Position numbers and translations under genes: made by a program. Positions 28,311 through 36,221 of a DNA stretch of 64,000 nt are shown piece after piece. The notes under the pieces are model-generated. The model saw only the letters and a program-made list of their open reading frames with translations. It was not told the origin of the DNA and made no database searches. Each line of letters opens with the position of its first letter. Positions within the stretch are counted from its first letter, which is position 1. Origin of the DNA: Streptomyces kaniharaensis (GTDB lineage Bacteria > Actinomycetota > Actinomycetes > Streptomycetales > Streptomycetaceae); contig NZ_WBOF01000001.1 in assembly GCF_009569385.1 (NCBI RefSeq), positions 5,651,501 through 5,715,500 on the forward strand, read 5' to 3'.

Positions 28311-28691
28311 GTGGGCGTGCACGAACCCACCGCGGCCGCGGGGCGGGGCAGGGGCGAACTGGAGGCCGAGGTCCTGTCGGCCCTCCAGCAGGCGGCTCCC
28401 GAGGCCTTGACTCCGGGGGAGGTGCTCGAACGGGTCGACGGCCGGCTCGCGTACACCACCGTCGTCACCGCCCTGAGCCGCATGCACGCCAAGGGGCTCC
28501 TGGCGCGCGAGAAGCGCGGCCGGGCCTTCGCCTACACCGCCGTCTCCGACGAATCCGAGCTCGCCGCCCGCACGATGCGCCGGGTCCTGGACGGCGGCAC
28601 CGACCGCGCGGCTGTGCTGACCCACTTCGTCGACGAGCTGTCCGACGCCGACGAGGAGTTCCTGCGCCGGCTGCTGGACACCGGCAGGTAG
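28311..28691 (+). CDS. BlaI/MecI-family transcriptional repressor
   Basis: The 126-aa protein has an N-terminal winged helix (GELEAEVLSALQQ, TPGEVLERVDGRLAYTTVVTALSRMHAKGLL, wing REKRGRAFAYTAV) and a C-terminal dimerisation helix region. In this family a partner M56 peptidase cleaves or relieves the repressor after a cell-wall signal. GTG 28311 was chosen because GGAGGA precedes it by 10 nt; an ATG at 28287 touches the second operator and has no ribosome site. It is 11 bp upstream of the M56 gene, so the two are coupled. It is likely autoregulated by the tandem operators. Confidence 0.9.
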   Translation: MGVHEPTAAAGRGRGELEAEVLSALQQAAPEALTPGEVLERVDGRLAYTTVVTALSRMHAKGLLAREKRGRAFAYTAVSDESELAARTMRRVLDGGTDRAAVLTHFVDELSDADEEFLRRLLDTGR

Positions 28692-28702
28692 GGATCCACC
28701 GG

Positions 28703-29656
28703 ATGCACATCGCCGTCTACCTGCCGCTGCTCTTTCCGCTGCTGGCCGCGCTCGTCGCCCGGTCGGTCGGCGAGCGGCTGCCGCCCCGCCTGGCGACCTG
28801 GCTGCTGACCGTCGGCTCGCTGGTGCTCGCGTCCGCCAGCACCGCGGTCCTCGGCATGCTCGCGGTCACCGGCCTGATCCGTATCCCCCTGCTCGCCCGC
28901 CTGGCCCACGACCACTGGTCGGCGCACGCGGCCCAGCGCCACGACCCCGCCTCGTTCTCGGTGGCCGTCCTCGCCGGTGTGCTGCTGGCCGCCGTCGCGG
29001 CGATGGCGGTCCGCATGCTGTGGCGACGGGCCCGCGCCCTGGCCCGGGCCGCGACCGAGGCGGCCTGCCTGCCCGGCCGCGACCAGCTGGTCGTCATCGA
29101 CGACCCGGCCGCCGAGGCCTACGCCATCCCCGGACGGCCGGGCCGCATCGTGGTCTCCACCGGCATGCTGAGGTCCCTCGAACCGGCCGAGCACCAGATC
29201 CTGCTCGCCCACGAGCGAGCCCATCTGGCGCACCACCACTACCTCTTCGTCGCCCTCGCCCAGCTCGCCGCCGCGGCGAACCCGCTCCTGCGGCCGCTGG
29301 CCGCCACGGTCACGTTCACCGTCGAACGCTGGGCCGATGAGAGCGCCGCCACCGCCGTGGGCGACCGCGAGCGGGTCGCCCGCACCATCGGCAAGGCGGC
29401 CATCGCCGCCCGCCGCACCCGCGCGCGGAGCTGGATCCCCTCCGCCGCCCTCGGCATCCTCGGCCGGCTGCGGCCGCGCGGGCTCGGTCCCGTCCCGCGC
29501 CGGGTCACCGCCCTGCTCGCCCCCGCCCCGAGCCGTCACGCCTGGTCGATCGCCGCCCTCGCGGGCCTCGCCGTCGCGACCGCGCTGTGCGTGACGGAGG
29601 CCGCGCACGACCTGGAGGAGTTCCTGGAGCTGGCCAAGCACGCCTCCCACAGCTGA
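28703..29656 (+). CDS. M56-family membrane metallopeptidase (BlaR1/MecR1-like, no sensor domain)
   Basis: The 317-aa protein has about four membrane segments (4-22, 32-56, 86-105 and one near the C-terminus) and a cytoplasmic zinc-peptidase domain with HERAH (His170, Glu171, His174) and a downstream ERWADESAA helix supplying the third ligand. It lacks the extracellular penicillin-binding sensor of BlaR1, as is usual for actinobacterial copies, so the signal is unknown. It follows the BlaI-like repressor by 11 bp and is its probable inactivating protease. Confidence 0.9.
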   Translation: MHIAVYLPLLFPLLAALVARSVGERLPPRLATWLLTVGSLVLASASTAVLGMLAVTGLIRIPLLARLAHDHWSAHAAQRHDPASFSVAVLAGVLLAAVAAMAVRMLWRRARALARAATEAACLPGRDQLVVIDDPAAEAYAIPGRPGRIVVSTGMLRSLEPAEHQILLAHERAHLAHHHYLFVALAQLAAAANPLLRPLAATVTFTVERWADESAATAVGDRERVARTIGKAAIAARRTRARSWIPSAALGILGRLRPRGLGPVPRRVTALLAPAPSRHAWSIAALAGLAVATALCVTEAAHDLEEFLELAKHASHS

Positions 29657-29690
29657 CGCGTCCGGCCGGGGTCGTCGGGCGGGACGGCCG

Positions 29691-30380
29691 TCAGGCGGCG
29701 GGTCGGGTCTCCGGGAGAGCGGGGAGGTCGGCGACGCTGTCCAGTACGTAGGTGTGGGGGTGGGCCTCGAAGGCGGCGCGGGTGAGCTCGCCGGTCAGGA
29801 CGCCGACGACCACGCCGGCTCCGGCGTTGCTGCCGGCCTCCACGTCGACGACGGTGTCGCCGGCGGTCAGGACGCGGCGGGTGTCGATGACGCCGGTCTT
29901 CTCCATCGCCCGGTGGATCATGTGCGGGGCGGGGCGCCCGCGCGGGACCTCGTCCGAGGTGACGACCGCGTCCAGGTTGCCGCCCTCGCCGGCCGACCAG
30001 CCGAGCGAGTCCAGCAGCGGGTACGCGACGTCGGCGCTGAAGCCGGTGGTGAGCGCGACCTTGATGCCGCGCCCGCGCAGCTCGGCGAGGGCGGCCTCCA
30101 CGCCGGCTATGGCCTGCGGCGGCGTGGCCCGGTAGGCCTCGCGCAGGAACACGGCGAAGGCCTCGTAGCTCTCCTCGACCAGCTCCGGCGTCGGAGTGCC
30201 GCCGCCCAGGCGGACCAGGGCGGTGATGGCCTCGCGCTTGTCGGTGCCCATCCAGGTCTGGAGGTCGGCCTCGGCCACCGGCACCCCGGTCCGTTCGACG
30301 GCGGTGCGCAGCGCCCGGTAGACGGCGCCGCTCTCGTTGATGGTGGTGCCGGCCATGTCCAGTGCGGCGAGCTCGATCAC
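29691..30380 (-). CDS. HAD hydrolase, phosphonatase-like (PhnX-like, TIGR03351 type)
   Basis: This 229-aa HAD-superfamily enzyme has nucleophile motif DMAGTT (Asp8), a cap region with MGTDKREAI, motif II TTGF and motif IV AGDTVVDVEAG. The Ala in DMAGTT is characteristic of the phosphonatase-like branch that cleaves the C-P bond of phosphonoacetaldehyde-like substrates, releasing phosphate. Known PhnX enzymes use a cap-domain Lys for a Schiff base; a candidate is Lys48 of TDKREA, unverified. It is 4 bp downstream of the GntR regulator in the same operon and opposite the FAD oxidase, the recurring synteny of this family. Confidence 0.82.
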   Translation of the reverse strand: MIELAALDMAGTTINESGAVYRALRTAVERTGVPVAEADLQTWMGTDKREAITALVRLGGGTPTPELVEESYEAFAVFLREAYRATPPQAIAGVEAALAELRGRGIKVALTTGFSADVAYPLLDSLGWSAGEGGNLDAVVTSDEVPRGRPAPHMIHRAMEKTGVIDTRRVLTAGDTVVDVEAGSNAGAGVVVGVLTGELTRAAFEAHPHTYVLDSVADLPALPETRPAA

Positions 30381-30384
30381 GGTG

Positions 30385-31146
30385 TCAGTCCTCTTCGGTG
30401 CGGTAGCGGCCGATGACGGTACGGCCTTCGATGGTGTTCTCGATGGTGAACGTGGCCATGGCGGGCAGGTAGCGGTCGTCCGCGTCCTCCAGCGGCTCGC
30501 CGCGGCTCGACGTGGTCAGCCGTCGTACGCGCAGCAGCGGGCCACCGACGGCGACCCGCAGGAGCTCGGCGTCGTACGGCTGGGCGGCGACGGCGTCGAT
30601 GGTGTGCCTGGCGTGGTGCAGGTCGACGTCGCGGCGCAGCAGCTCCTCGTAGACGGAGCCGGTGTCCGGGTCGAAGTCGAACAGGTAGCGGCCGACCTCG
30701 TGGACGAAGGTGGAGCGCTCCAGCATGGCCGGGACGCCGTCCAGCAGTCGCAGCCGGACGAGTTCGACGACCGGTGCCCCCTCGGCGAGGCCGAGCCGGG
30801 CGGCGGCCTCCGGGGAGGCCCGACGGCGGGCCACCTCGATGGTCGTCTGCCCGGGCTCGCGGCCGATGGTGCGGGCCCACTGGGTGAAGGACAGGAACGT
30901 GGCGAACGGCTGCGAGGGAGTCGCACGGTGGGCCACCGGCGGCTTGCCGCGCCCGCCGACGAGGCTGCCCTCGCGGCGCAGCATGGCCAGGGCCTGGCGG
31001 ACCGGGCCGCGCGAGATGCCGAACTCGGCGCACAGCTGCGACTCGCTGGGTACCGGCCGCCCCTCGGGCCACTCGCCGGACTCGATCCGGCGCAGGAACT
31101 CGGCGCCGAGCCGTTGGTGGAGCGGAGCGTCCTCACTTGTCTTCAC
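30385..31146 (-). CDS. GntR-family regulator (HutC/UTRA subfamily)
   Basis: The 253-aa protein has an N-terminal winged helix (LHQRLGAEFLRRIESGEWPEG, then PSESQLCAEFGISRGPVRQALAMLRREGSL) and a C-terminal UTRA ligand-binding domain with the LVRLRLLDGVPAMLERSTFV core. UTRA ligands are small organic molecules, here probably a phosphonate or its breakdown product. Start GTG 31146 is preceded only by a weak GGAG and a CATAGT -10-like box, so the mRNA may be nearly leaderless. It is cotranscribed with the phosphonatase-like gene and divergent from the FAD oxidase. Confidence 0.88.
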   Translation of the reverse strand: MKTSEDAPLHQRLGAEFLRRIESGEWPEGRPVPSESQLCAEFGISRGPVRQALAMLRREGSLVGGRGKPPVAHRATPSQPFATFLSFTQWARTIGREPGQTTIEVARRRASPEAAARLGLAEGAPVVELVRLRLLDGVPAMLERSTFVHEVGRYLFDFDPDTGSVYEELLRRDVDLHHARHTIDAVAAQPYDAELLRVAVGGPLLRVRRLTTSSRGEPLEDADDRYLPAMATFTIENTIEGRTVIGRYRTEED

Positions 31147-31277
31147 AAGATGACTATGGCACTCCGGGGTGCCGGTTCTCAAAGCCGGGGTCGCCGGGCA
31201 AAGCCCCTGGACAGGCGGGGTGTCGGCCGGGAGAACCCGCTGCTCCCGGTGGCCGTCGCATAGATGAACACCCGGCG

Positions 31278-31293
31278 ACTTGTACATACAGGT
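31278..31293. promoter_or_regulatory. Probable GntR operator
   Basis: A 16-bp imperfect palindrome ACTTGTA-CA-TACAGGT (one mismatch between arms) lies 38 bp upstream of the FAD oxidase start and resembles HutC-subfamily operators with TGTA/TACA halves. Confidence 0.5.
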
Positions 31294-31330
31294 CTTGACG
31301 TCGGCGTCGCAGAGCCCGGAATCTGGAGCC

Positions 31331-32518
31331 ATGAGCAGCAGCACCACACCTTCAACCGCCCCCGCCGTCTCCCGTCCGCTCACGCCCGGTCGTAGCGACG
31401 TGGTGATCGTCGGCGCCGGCATCATCGGCCTGGCCCACGCCTTCGAGGCGCTCGCCGACGGGCTGTCCGTCACCGTCGTCGAGCGCGACCGGCAGCCGGT
31501 CGGCGCCTCGGTCCGCAACTTCGGTCACTGCTGCATCAGCGCCCAGGAGGGCGAACTGCTCGCCCTCGCCCAGCGCTCCCGGGGCGGCTGGCTGCGGGCC
31601 GCCGAGGCGGCCGGGCTGTGGGCCCGGGAAGCCGGCACGCTGGTGGTGGCCCGGTCGGCGACCGAGGCCGCCGTCTTGGAGGAACTGCGCGCCGAGCGCG
31701 GCGGCGACGCGGTCGAGCTGCGCACCGCCGCGCAGATGGCGACGGCGCTCGGCCGGGCGGACGGCGACGACCGCGACCTGGTGGGCGGCGCGTTCCTGCC
31801 CGCCGACCTGCGGGTGAACCCGCGCGAGGCGGCGCCCGCCCTGGCCCGCTGGGTGGCCGAGCAGTCGAACGGGCGCATCCTGTGGGGCACCGCCGTCACC
31901 GGCATCGAGCCCGGTACCGTGCACACCACCCGCGGCCCCGTCCACGGTGAGCGGATCCTGGTCTGTGTCGGCCACGACGTGGACTACCTGTTCCCCGACA
32001 TCGCCGAGGACCACGAGATCCAGCGCTGCCGGCTCACCATGGCGCGGGCCGCTGCGCCCGCCGCGTTCCACACGGACTCCGCAGTGCTGACGGCCACTTC
32101 GATGCTGCGCTACGACGCCTTCACCGCCCGCCCGTCGGCCGCCCGGCTGCGGGAGGAGGTCATCGGGCACAGCCCGGAGCTGCTGGAGATCGGCGCCAAC
32201 GTGATGTTCACCCGGCTGCCGGACGGCACGGTGCTCGTCGGCGACTCGCACCACTACGACGCCACCACGCCGCCGTTCATCGACGAGCGCACGTTCGAGC
32301 TGCTGACCGCCGCCGTCGCCGACGTGCTCGGGGTCCGGCAACTTCAGGTGCTCGAACGCTGGCAGGGGGTCTACGCCAGCAGCAGCCGGGGTCCGCTGCT
32401 GGTCCGCGACCTGGCGCCGGGGGTCCGGGCCATCTCGGTCACCTCGGGCATCGGCATGACGCTCTCCTTCGGTCTCGCCGCGGCCACCTTCGACGGGACC
32501 CTCGCCGCCACCGGCTGA
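31331..32518 (+). CDS. FAD-dependent oxidoreductase, aminophosphonate type (TIGR03364-like)
   Basis: The 395-aa D-amino-acid-oxidase-fold flavoprotein has a Rossmann motif VIVGAGIIGLAHA near residue 25, ERDRQPVGASVRNFGHC (FAD-binding and the conserved RNFG block), and a C-terminal SVTSGIGMTLSFGLA closing the FAD site. The family with RNFGH is known from synteny with phosphonatase-like HAD proteins and is proposed to oxidatively deaminate an aminophosphonate related to 2-aminoethylphosphonate. ATG 31331 has GGAG upstream. It is divergent from the gntR-phnX-like operon, and together they form a compact catabolic cassette. No phosphonate transporter is nearby. Confidence 0.87.
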   Translation: MSSSTTPSTAPAVSRPLTPGRSDVVIVGAGIIGLAHAFEALADGLSVTVVERDRQPVGASVRNFGHCCISAQEGELLALAQRSRGGWLRAAEAAGLWAREAGTLVVARSATEAAVLEELRAERGGDAVELRTAAQMATALGRADGDDRDLVGGAFLPADLRVNPREAAPALARWVAEQSNGRILWGTAVTGIEPGTVHTTRGPVHGERILVCVGHDVDYLFPDIAEDHEIQRCRLTMARAAAPAAFHTDSAVLTATSMLRYDAFTARPSAARLREEVIGHSPELLEIGANVMFTRLPDGTVLVGDSHHYDATTPPFIDERTFELLTAAVADVLGVRQLQVLERWQGVYASSSRGPLLVRDLAPGVRAISVTSGIGMTLSFGLAAATFDGTLAATG

Positions 32519-32579
32519 ACCTCTATCCGCTACCAACTCCCTTGCTGGGGCGGCCCGATGGCGATCGGCTTCGACCGAC

Positions 32580-32608
32580 GCCACCGGCCCGCACCCGGCG
32601 CCGGTGGC
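32580..32608. terminator. Bidirectional terminator
   Basis: A 9-bp perfect stem (32580-32588 with 32600-32608, arms GCCACCGGC and GCCGGTGGC) lies between the convergent FAD oxidase and SRPBCC genes. Confidence 0.6.
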
Positions 32609-32693
32609 CTCGGCATCGACGATCGCCGCCCGCGCGGGGTACGCGGACGCCCGCGTGCTGCGCAGGGCCACCGCGATGCACCCCTCAACCCGC

Positions 32694-33275
32694 CTACCGG
32701 CCCGGCCCAGCCGCCGCGCGCCGCTCCGCCTCGTGCCTGACCGCTGCCAGCGACGCGGCGACGGTCGCCTCCCAGCGCGGGGTCACCACGCTGCCCCACC
32801 AATCGCCCAGCGCCCACAGATCGGTGCCGAGTTCGCCGGTGTACACCAGCCGCGTACCTGGCCCGGGCCCGTGCTCGGTGAGCTCGAAGGACTCGGTGAC
32901 CGCGGGGACGGGGCCTCGCACCAGGCGGAAGTCGACCCGCTCGGGGCGGGTGAACCTCACCGTCTCCACGGTCGTCGCCGTCAGCCGCCCGCCCGCCACA
33001 GGGGTGTGGTGCGCGGCGAGCACCATGTCGCCGCCCCGCTCCAGCACGGACACCTTCTCCCGCGTCGCTCGCGTGGCCCGCCCGAGATAGGGCTGGGCGA
33101 TCACCTCGAAGACCACCTCGCGGGGTGCGGCGATGTCGACAGTCTGCGGCCCGAGCGGACGTGTCCGCCGGCCCACTCCGAGGTCCAGCGGCAGCGCGCC
33201 GGTGACCACGCCCAGACCCACGGCCGCCGCGGCGCCCGCCGCCCCGACGGCCGTCAATGCGCCAACCCGTGCCAT
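32694..33275 (-). CDS. SRPBCC-superfamily protein with N-terminal membrane segment
   Basis: The 193-aa protein has an Ala/Gly-rich hydrophobic stretch (about 5-28), which could anchor it or act as a signal, followed by an SRPBCC (START/Bet v 1-like) domain with the opening VDIAAPREVVFEVI and the final helix in which ATVAASLAAVRHEAE packs over the cavity. Such domains bind hydrophobic ligands. ATG 33275 was chosen because GGGAAGG lies upstream; a GTG at 33308 would add 11 residues. The gene is isolated, and the ligand is unknown. Confidence 0.75.
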   Translation of the reverse strand: MARVGALTAVGAAGAAAAVGLGVVTGALPLDLGVGRRTRPLGPQTVDIAAPREVVFEVIAQPYLGRATRATREKVSVLERGGDMVLAAHHTPVAGGRLTATTVETVRFTRPERVDFRLVRGPVPAVTESFELTEHGPGPGTRLVYTGELGTDLWALGDWWGSVVTPRWEATVAASLAAVRHEAERRAAAGPGR

Positions 33276-33480
33276 GCGCGCGCCCTTCCCGCTCAGCCTG
33301 CCCGTCACGTCTCAGTCACGTCTCACCGAGAGGCTACGGCGGACGCCGCCGGGGGACCGGTGAGCGCGCCGACCTGGCCGTCCGGTCTCGGTCGTGAGCG
33401 GTTGCGGCGTCCGGCTCGCCGGCCGGATGCCGCAAACCGCGAGCCCGGGTCGTGGCTGCGATCCAGAGGGGGGATGCGTG

Positions 33481-34311
33481 TCACACCCCCGCGGCGGTGA
33501 TGACGGCGTCGGTGGCGAAGCCGAGCAGCAGCCCGGCCAGGATCATCGCCGTGGTCAGTTCCTTCATGGCCGCGCGCCGTGCGACGGCCAGCAACTCGAT
33601 GACCACGTACAGGATCGAGCCGGCCGCGAGCCCCAGGAAGGCGATGCTGACCACGTCGTCGACCACCTGTTGCCCGATCAGCGTGCCGACGAAGGTGGGG
33701 CCGCCGCCGATGAGGCCGAGCACGGCGAGGCTGCCCCAGGAGGGGCGTTCGCCCTCGGCGGCCAGCGGCGCCACGATGCCGAAGCCCTCGGTCGCGTTGT
33801 GCAGGCCGAAGCCGATGATCAGCAGGACGGCGAGCGAGATGTCGCCCTTGGCGGCGGAGTTGCCGATGGCCAGGCCCTCGGCGAGGTTGTGCAGGCCGAT
33901 GCCCACGGCGATCATCAGGGCCAGGGTCGCGGCCCGGGAGCGGGTCCGGAAGGTCAGCTCGGTGGCGGCCGCGGCCCCAGGGCCGTGGGACAGCGGCGGG
34001 GCGGGAGCGCTTCGGCGGGCGATCCACCGGTCGTAGCGGACCAGCCCGAGCAGGCCGAGGGCGAGGCCCGCGGAGAGCACCGCGCCGTTGGTCGCGGCGG
34101 TGCCCCAGTGGTGGTCGTGCAGGGCGGTGTCGGTGGGTTCCCACGCCGCGGTGAGGACGTCCCAGAGCAGGAACAGCAGGATGCCGATGGCGGTCGCGTT
34201 CAGCGCGGCCCGCAGCCGCGGCGCGGGGCGGCGCAGCCGGCCGATCGGCAGGCCCAGGAAGATCGTGAAGCCCGCCACGGCGCCGAGCAGGGCGATCTGC
34301 GGACCGGACAT
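33481..34311 (-). CDS. ZIP-family metal transporter
   Basis: The 276-aa membrane protein has eight predicted helices. The signature metal-binding helices are visible: GLHNLAEGLAIG (helix IV, His-Asn and Glu ligands) and GFGLHNATEGFGI (helix V). The cytoplasmic loop between helices III and IV carries a modest His/Pro content. ZIP proteins import divalent metals (Zn, Fe, Mn). The start ATG at 34311 lies 43 bp downstream of a DtxR-type box, which argues for iron or manganese control rather than zinc alone. Confidence 0.88.
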   Translation of the reverse strand: MSGPQIALLGAVAGFTIFLGLPIGRLRRPAPRLRAALNATAIGILLFLLWDVLTAAWEPTDTALHDHHWGTAATNGAVLSAGLALGLLGLVRYDRWIARRSAPAPPLSHGPGAAAATELTFRTRSRAATLALMIAVGIGLHNLAEGLAIGNSAAKGDISLAVLLIIGFGLHNATEGFGIVAPLAAEGERPSWGSLAVLGLIGGGPTFVGTLIGQQVVDDVVSIAFLGLAAGSILYVVIELLAVARRAAMKELTTAMILAGLLLGFATDAVITAAGV

Positions 34312-34353
34312 GGACGGCCTCCGGGGAGACGGTGGTGGCGCAGCGCAACCTGA

Positions 34354-34372
34354 ATTGGTAAGCCTTACCTAA
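34354..34372. promoter_or_regulatory. DtxR/IdeR-type metal box
   Basis: GGTAAG-C-CTTACC (34357-34369) is a perfect interrupted dyad inside a 19-bp stretch that matches the classical iron-box consensus at about 14 of 19 positions by eye. It lies 43-61 bp upstream of the ZIP transporter start. Confidence 0.65.
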
Positions 34373-34514
34373 CAACCCTGTGACGATTCGCGCCCGCGTG
34401 CAAACCCGGCGAGGCTTTCCCTGCATGCCGTCGGCCGGTGGTGGGTGGCTTCGGCACGGATGGGACGGACTGCGGGAGGCGTCCGCAGAATGGCGTCCGA
34501 ACGCGACCAACGCA

Positions 34515-34529
34515 CACCCCTGTGGGGTA
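34515..34529. promoter_or_regulatory. CsoR/RicR-type copper operator
   Basis: CACCC-N5-GGGTA (34515-34529) fits the actinobacterial CsoR consensus TACCC-N5/6-GGGTA with one mismatch, and the core ACCCC-TGT-GGGGT is a perfect dyad. It sits about 53 bp upstream of the DUF6153 gene. Confidence 0.65.
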
Positions 34530-34581
34530 TCGTGTCGACGAGCCCTCGTCATCCGAAAGGGCATCCGCAGGAGGAGCACCG

Positions 34582-35025
34582 ATGAGCCGCAGGCACCAGC
34601 GCCGGCCGGGCGTCGCCCGGCTGCTCGCGGTCTGCGTCGTTCTGCTCGGTCTTTTCCTCATGCACGGCCTGCCGTCGGCCGGTGCCGAAGGTTGCCACTC
34701 GGGCGGCATGGCGGTTGCCGCGGCGATGCCGGACACGGCGATCTCCGACGTCTCCGACGGCGGCAACCAGGCCACTGCACCGGCCGACACACAGCCGGCC
34801 GTCCACCACGGCGGCGATGTCCGATCCGCCGGGGCGCTGTGCCTGTCGACGCAGGGCCGTGACCGGATCACTCTTCCGGCGGCGGCTCTCGTCGCCTCGA
34901 TCCCCGTGTGGGGCGGCGCGTGGCTGCCGCCTCGCCGGGTGACCGCCCTCTTCACCGGCCGCCGCCGCGGACCGCCCACCGGCGGCCGAGAGCTCCTCCA
35001 CCAGGTGTGCATCGCGCGGACGTGA
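34582..35025 (+). CDS. DUF6153-type small membrane protein
   Basis: The 147-aa protein has a hydrophobic segment (about 12-32, VARLLAVCVVLLGLFLMHGL) followed by an extracytoplasmic part with a His/Cys/Met cluster (CHSGGMAVAAAM and HHGGD), and a second weak hydrophobic stretch near 100-115. The layout and the MHGL motif match DUF6153, an uncharacterised actinobacterial family. RBS GGAGGAG precedes ATG 34582. The start lies downstream of a CsoR-type box, and a Met-rich lipoprotein gene follows at 97 bp, so a role in extracytoplasmic copper handling is proposed. Confidence 0.75.
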   Translation: MSRRHQRRPGVARLLAVCVVLLGLFLMHGLPSAGAEGCHSGGMAVAAAMPDTAISDVSDGGNQATAPADTQPAVHHGGDVRSAGALCLSTQGRDRITLPAAALVASIPVWGGAWLPPRRVTALFTGRRRGPPTGGRELLHQVCIART

Positions 35026-35122
35026 CAGGGCCCGCCGAGGCCGTGACCAAACGGCCCGGCCGCGCGCCCTCCTTCACGCCCGCGCCGCCGAGGCGCGTCC
35101 TCACACGGAAGAGCACACCATC

Positions 35123-36079
35123 ATGCGCACCACCACCCGTTCGACCTCTCGCCGCCGTGCCGTCCTGGCCGCGGCCGCGACCGCCGCTCTCGCCCTGTCC
35201 CTCGCCGCCTGCGGCTCGTCCGGGCACTCCGGCATGCCCGGCATGGACCACGGCGCCATGACCACGTCCGCCGCCGCGACCGCCGGCACCACCCCCTCCG
35301 GTCCGGCGTCCGCGAGCGGCATGGACGGCATGCCCGGTATGCCCGGCATGGACAAGGCGGCGGCCGGCGACGGCCTCGCGCCCGAGAAGGACGGCTACCG
35401 CCTCGACCCGAAGACCGACAACCCGACCGCCGGTCAGGCCGCCGGCTACGCGTTCGTGATCACCGGCCCCGACGGCAAGCCGGTCACGGACTTCGCCGTC
35501 GACCAGACCAAGAAGCTCCACTTCTACGCCGTCCGTACCGACCTCACCGGCTACCAGCACCTCCACCCCGCCATGGCCGCCGACGGCACCTGGACCGCCG
35601 ACCTGGCCGCCCTCACCCCCGGCACCTGGCGGCTGTACACCTCCTTCACCCCCAACGCCGGAAGCGGCAAGGGCACCGACTTCGTGCTCAGCCGTACCGT
35701 CACCGTCCCCGGCGACGCCACCACCACCCCGCTGCCGCCCGCCTCGACCACGGCGACCGTCGACGGCTACACCGTCACCGTCCAGGGCGAACCGATGGCG
35801 GGCATGGCCCACCCGCTCACCGTGACCTTCGCCAAGGACGGGCAGCCCGTCACCGACCTCCAGCCCTACCTCGACACCTACGCCCACGTCAGCGCCTTCC
35901 ACGAGGGCGACCAGGCCTTCGCCCACTTCCACCCCCAGGCCACCGCAGGCGGCGACCACGGCGGCCCGAACCTGACCTTCCACGCCGAGCTCCCCAAGCC
36001 CGGCAACTGGCGGGTCTTCCTCCAGTTCCAGACCGCCGGGCAGCTCCACACCGCCGCCCTGACCCTGCACGTGAACTGA
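35123..36079 (+). CDS. Met/His-rich secreted lipoprotein, putative copper-binding
   Basis: The 318-aa protein has a twin-arginine-like N-terminus (SRRRAV), a lipobox ending LAAC near residue 30, then a flexible tract with repeated MPGM/MDHGAM modules (about 38-78) typical of soft-metal sites, and two beta-sandwich domains carrying HLHPAM and FAHFHP clusters. Met-x-Met and His-Pro clusters of this kind bind Cu(I)/Cu(II) in periplasmic copper proteins. It is cotranscribed with the DUF6153 gene behind a CsoR-type operator and closed by a very strong terminator. The function is likely copper buffering or delivery outside the membrane. Confidence 0.78.
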   Translation: MRTTTRSTSRRRAVLAAAATAALALSLAACGSSGHSGMPGMDHGAMTTSAAATAGTTPSGPASASGMDGMPGMPGMDKAAAGDGLAPEKDGYRLDPKTDNPTAGQAAGYAFVITGPDGKPVTDFAVDQTKKLHFYAVRTDLTGYQHLHPAMAADGTWTADLAALTPGTWRLYTSFTPNAGSGKGTDFVLSRTVTVPGDATTTPLPPASTTATVDGYTVTVQGEPMAGMAHPLTVTFAKDGQPVTDLQPYLDTYAHVSAFHEGDQAFAHFHPQATAGGDHGGPNLTFHAELPKPGNWRVFLQFQTAGQLHTAALTLHVN

Positions 36080-36086
36080 CACGCCA

Positions 36087-36118
36087 CCGTGGGTGCCGCC
36101 GATCGGCGGCACCCACGG
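36087..36118 (+). terminator. Perfect 16-bp palindromic terminator
   Basis: The sequence 36087-36102 is exactly complementary to 36103-36118, giving a stem of up to 16 bp (14 bp with a 4-nt loop) 8 bp past the lipoprotein stop. Confidence 0.85.
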
Positions 36119-36221
36119 GCACACGTGTTCTCGCTTCCCGTGTCCTTCCCATGTCACAGACGGCCGGGCTGTTCCGTCTCGTGTGTCGGAGAGGGACTCC
36201 GGAAGCGGAAAGGTGACGGTC

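Noticed and set aside
29657-29690. Terminator between the M56 and phosphonatase-like genes
   Set aside because: Only short imperfect complementary segments with a long loop; not convincing.
32604-32740. Short plus-strand frame resembling an AraC-type recognition helix (TIAARAGYADARVLRR)
   Set aside because: The likeness is confined to about 16 residues with no surrounding domain, and the frame overlaps the terminator and the 3' end of the SRPBCC gene. Probably chance.
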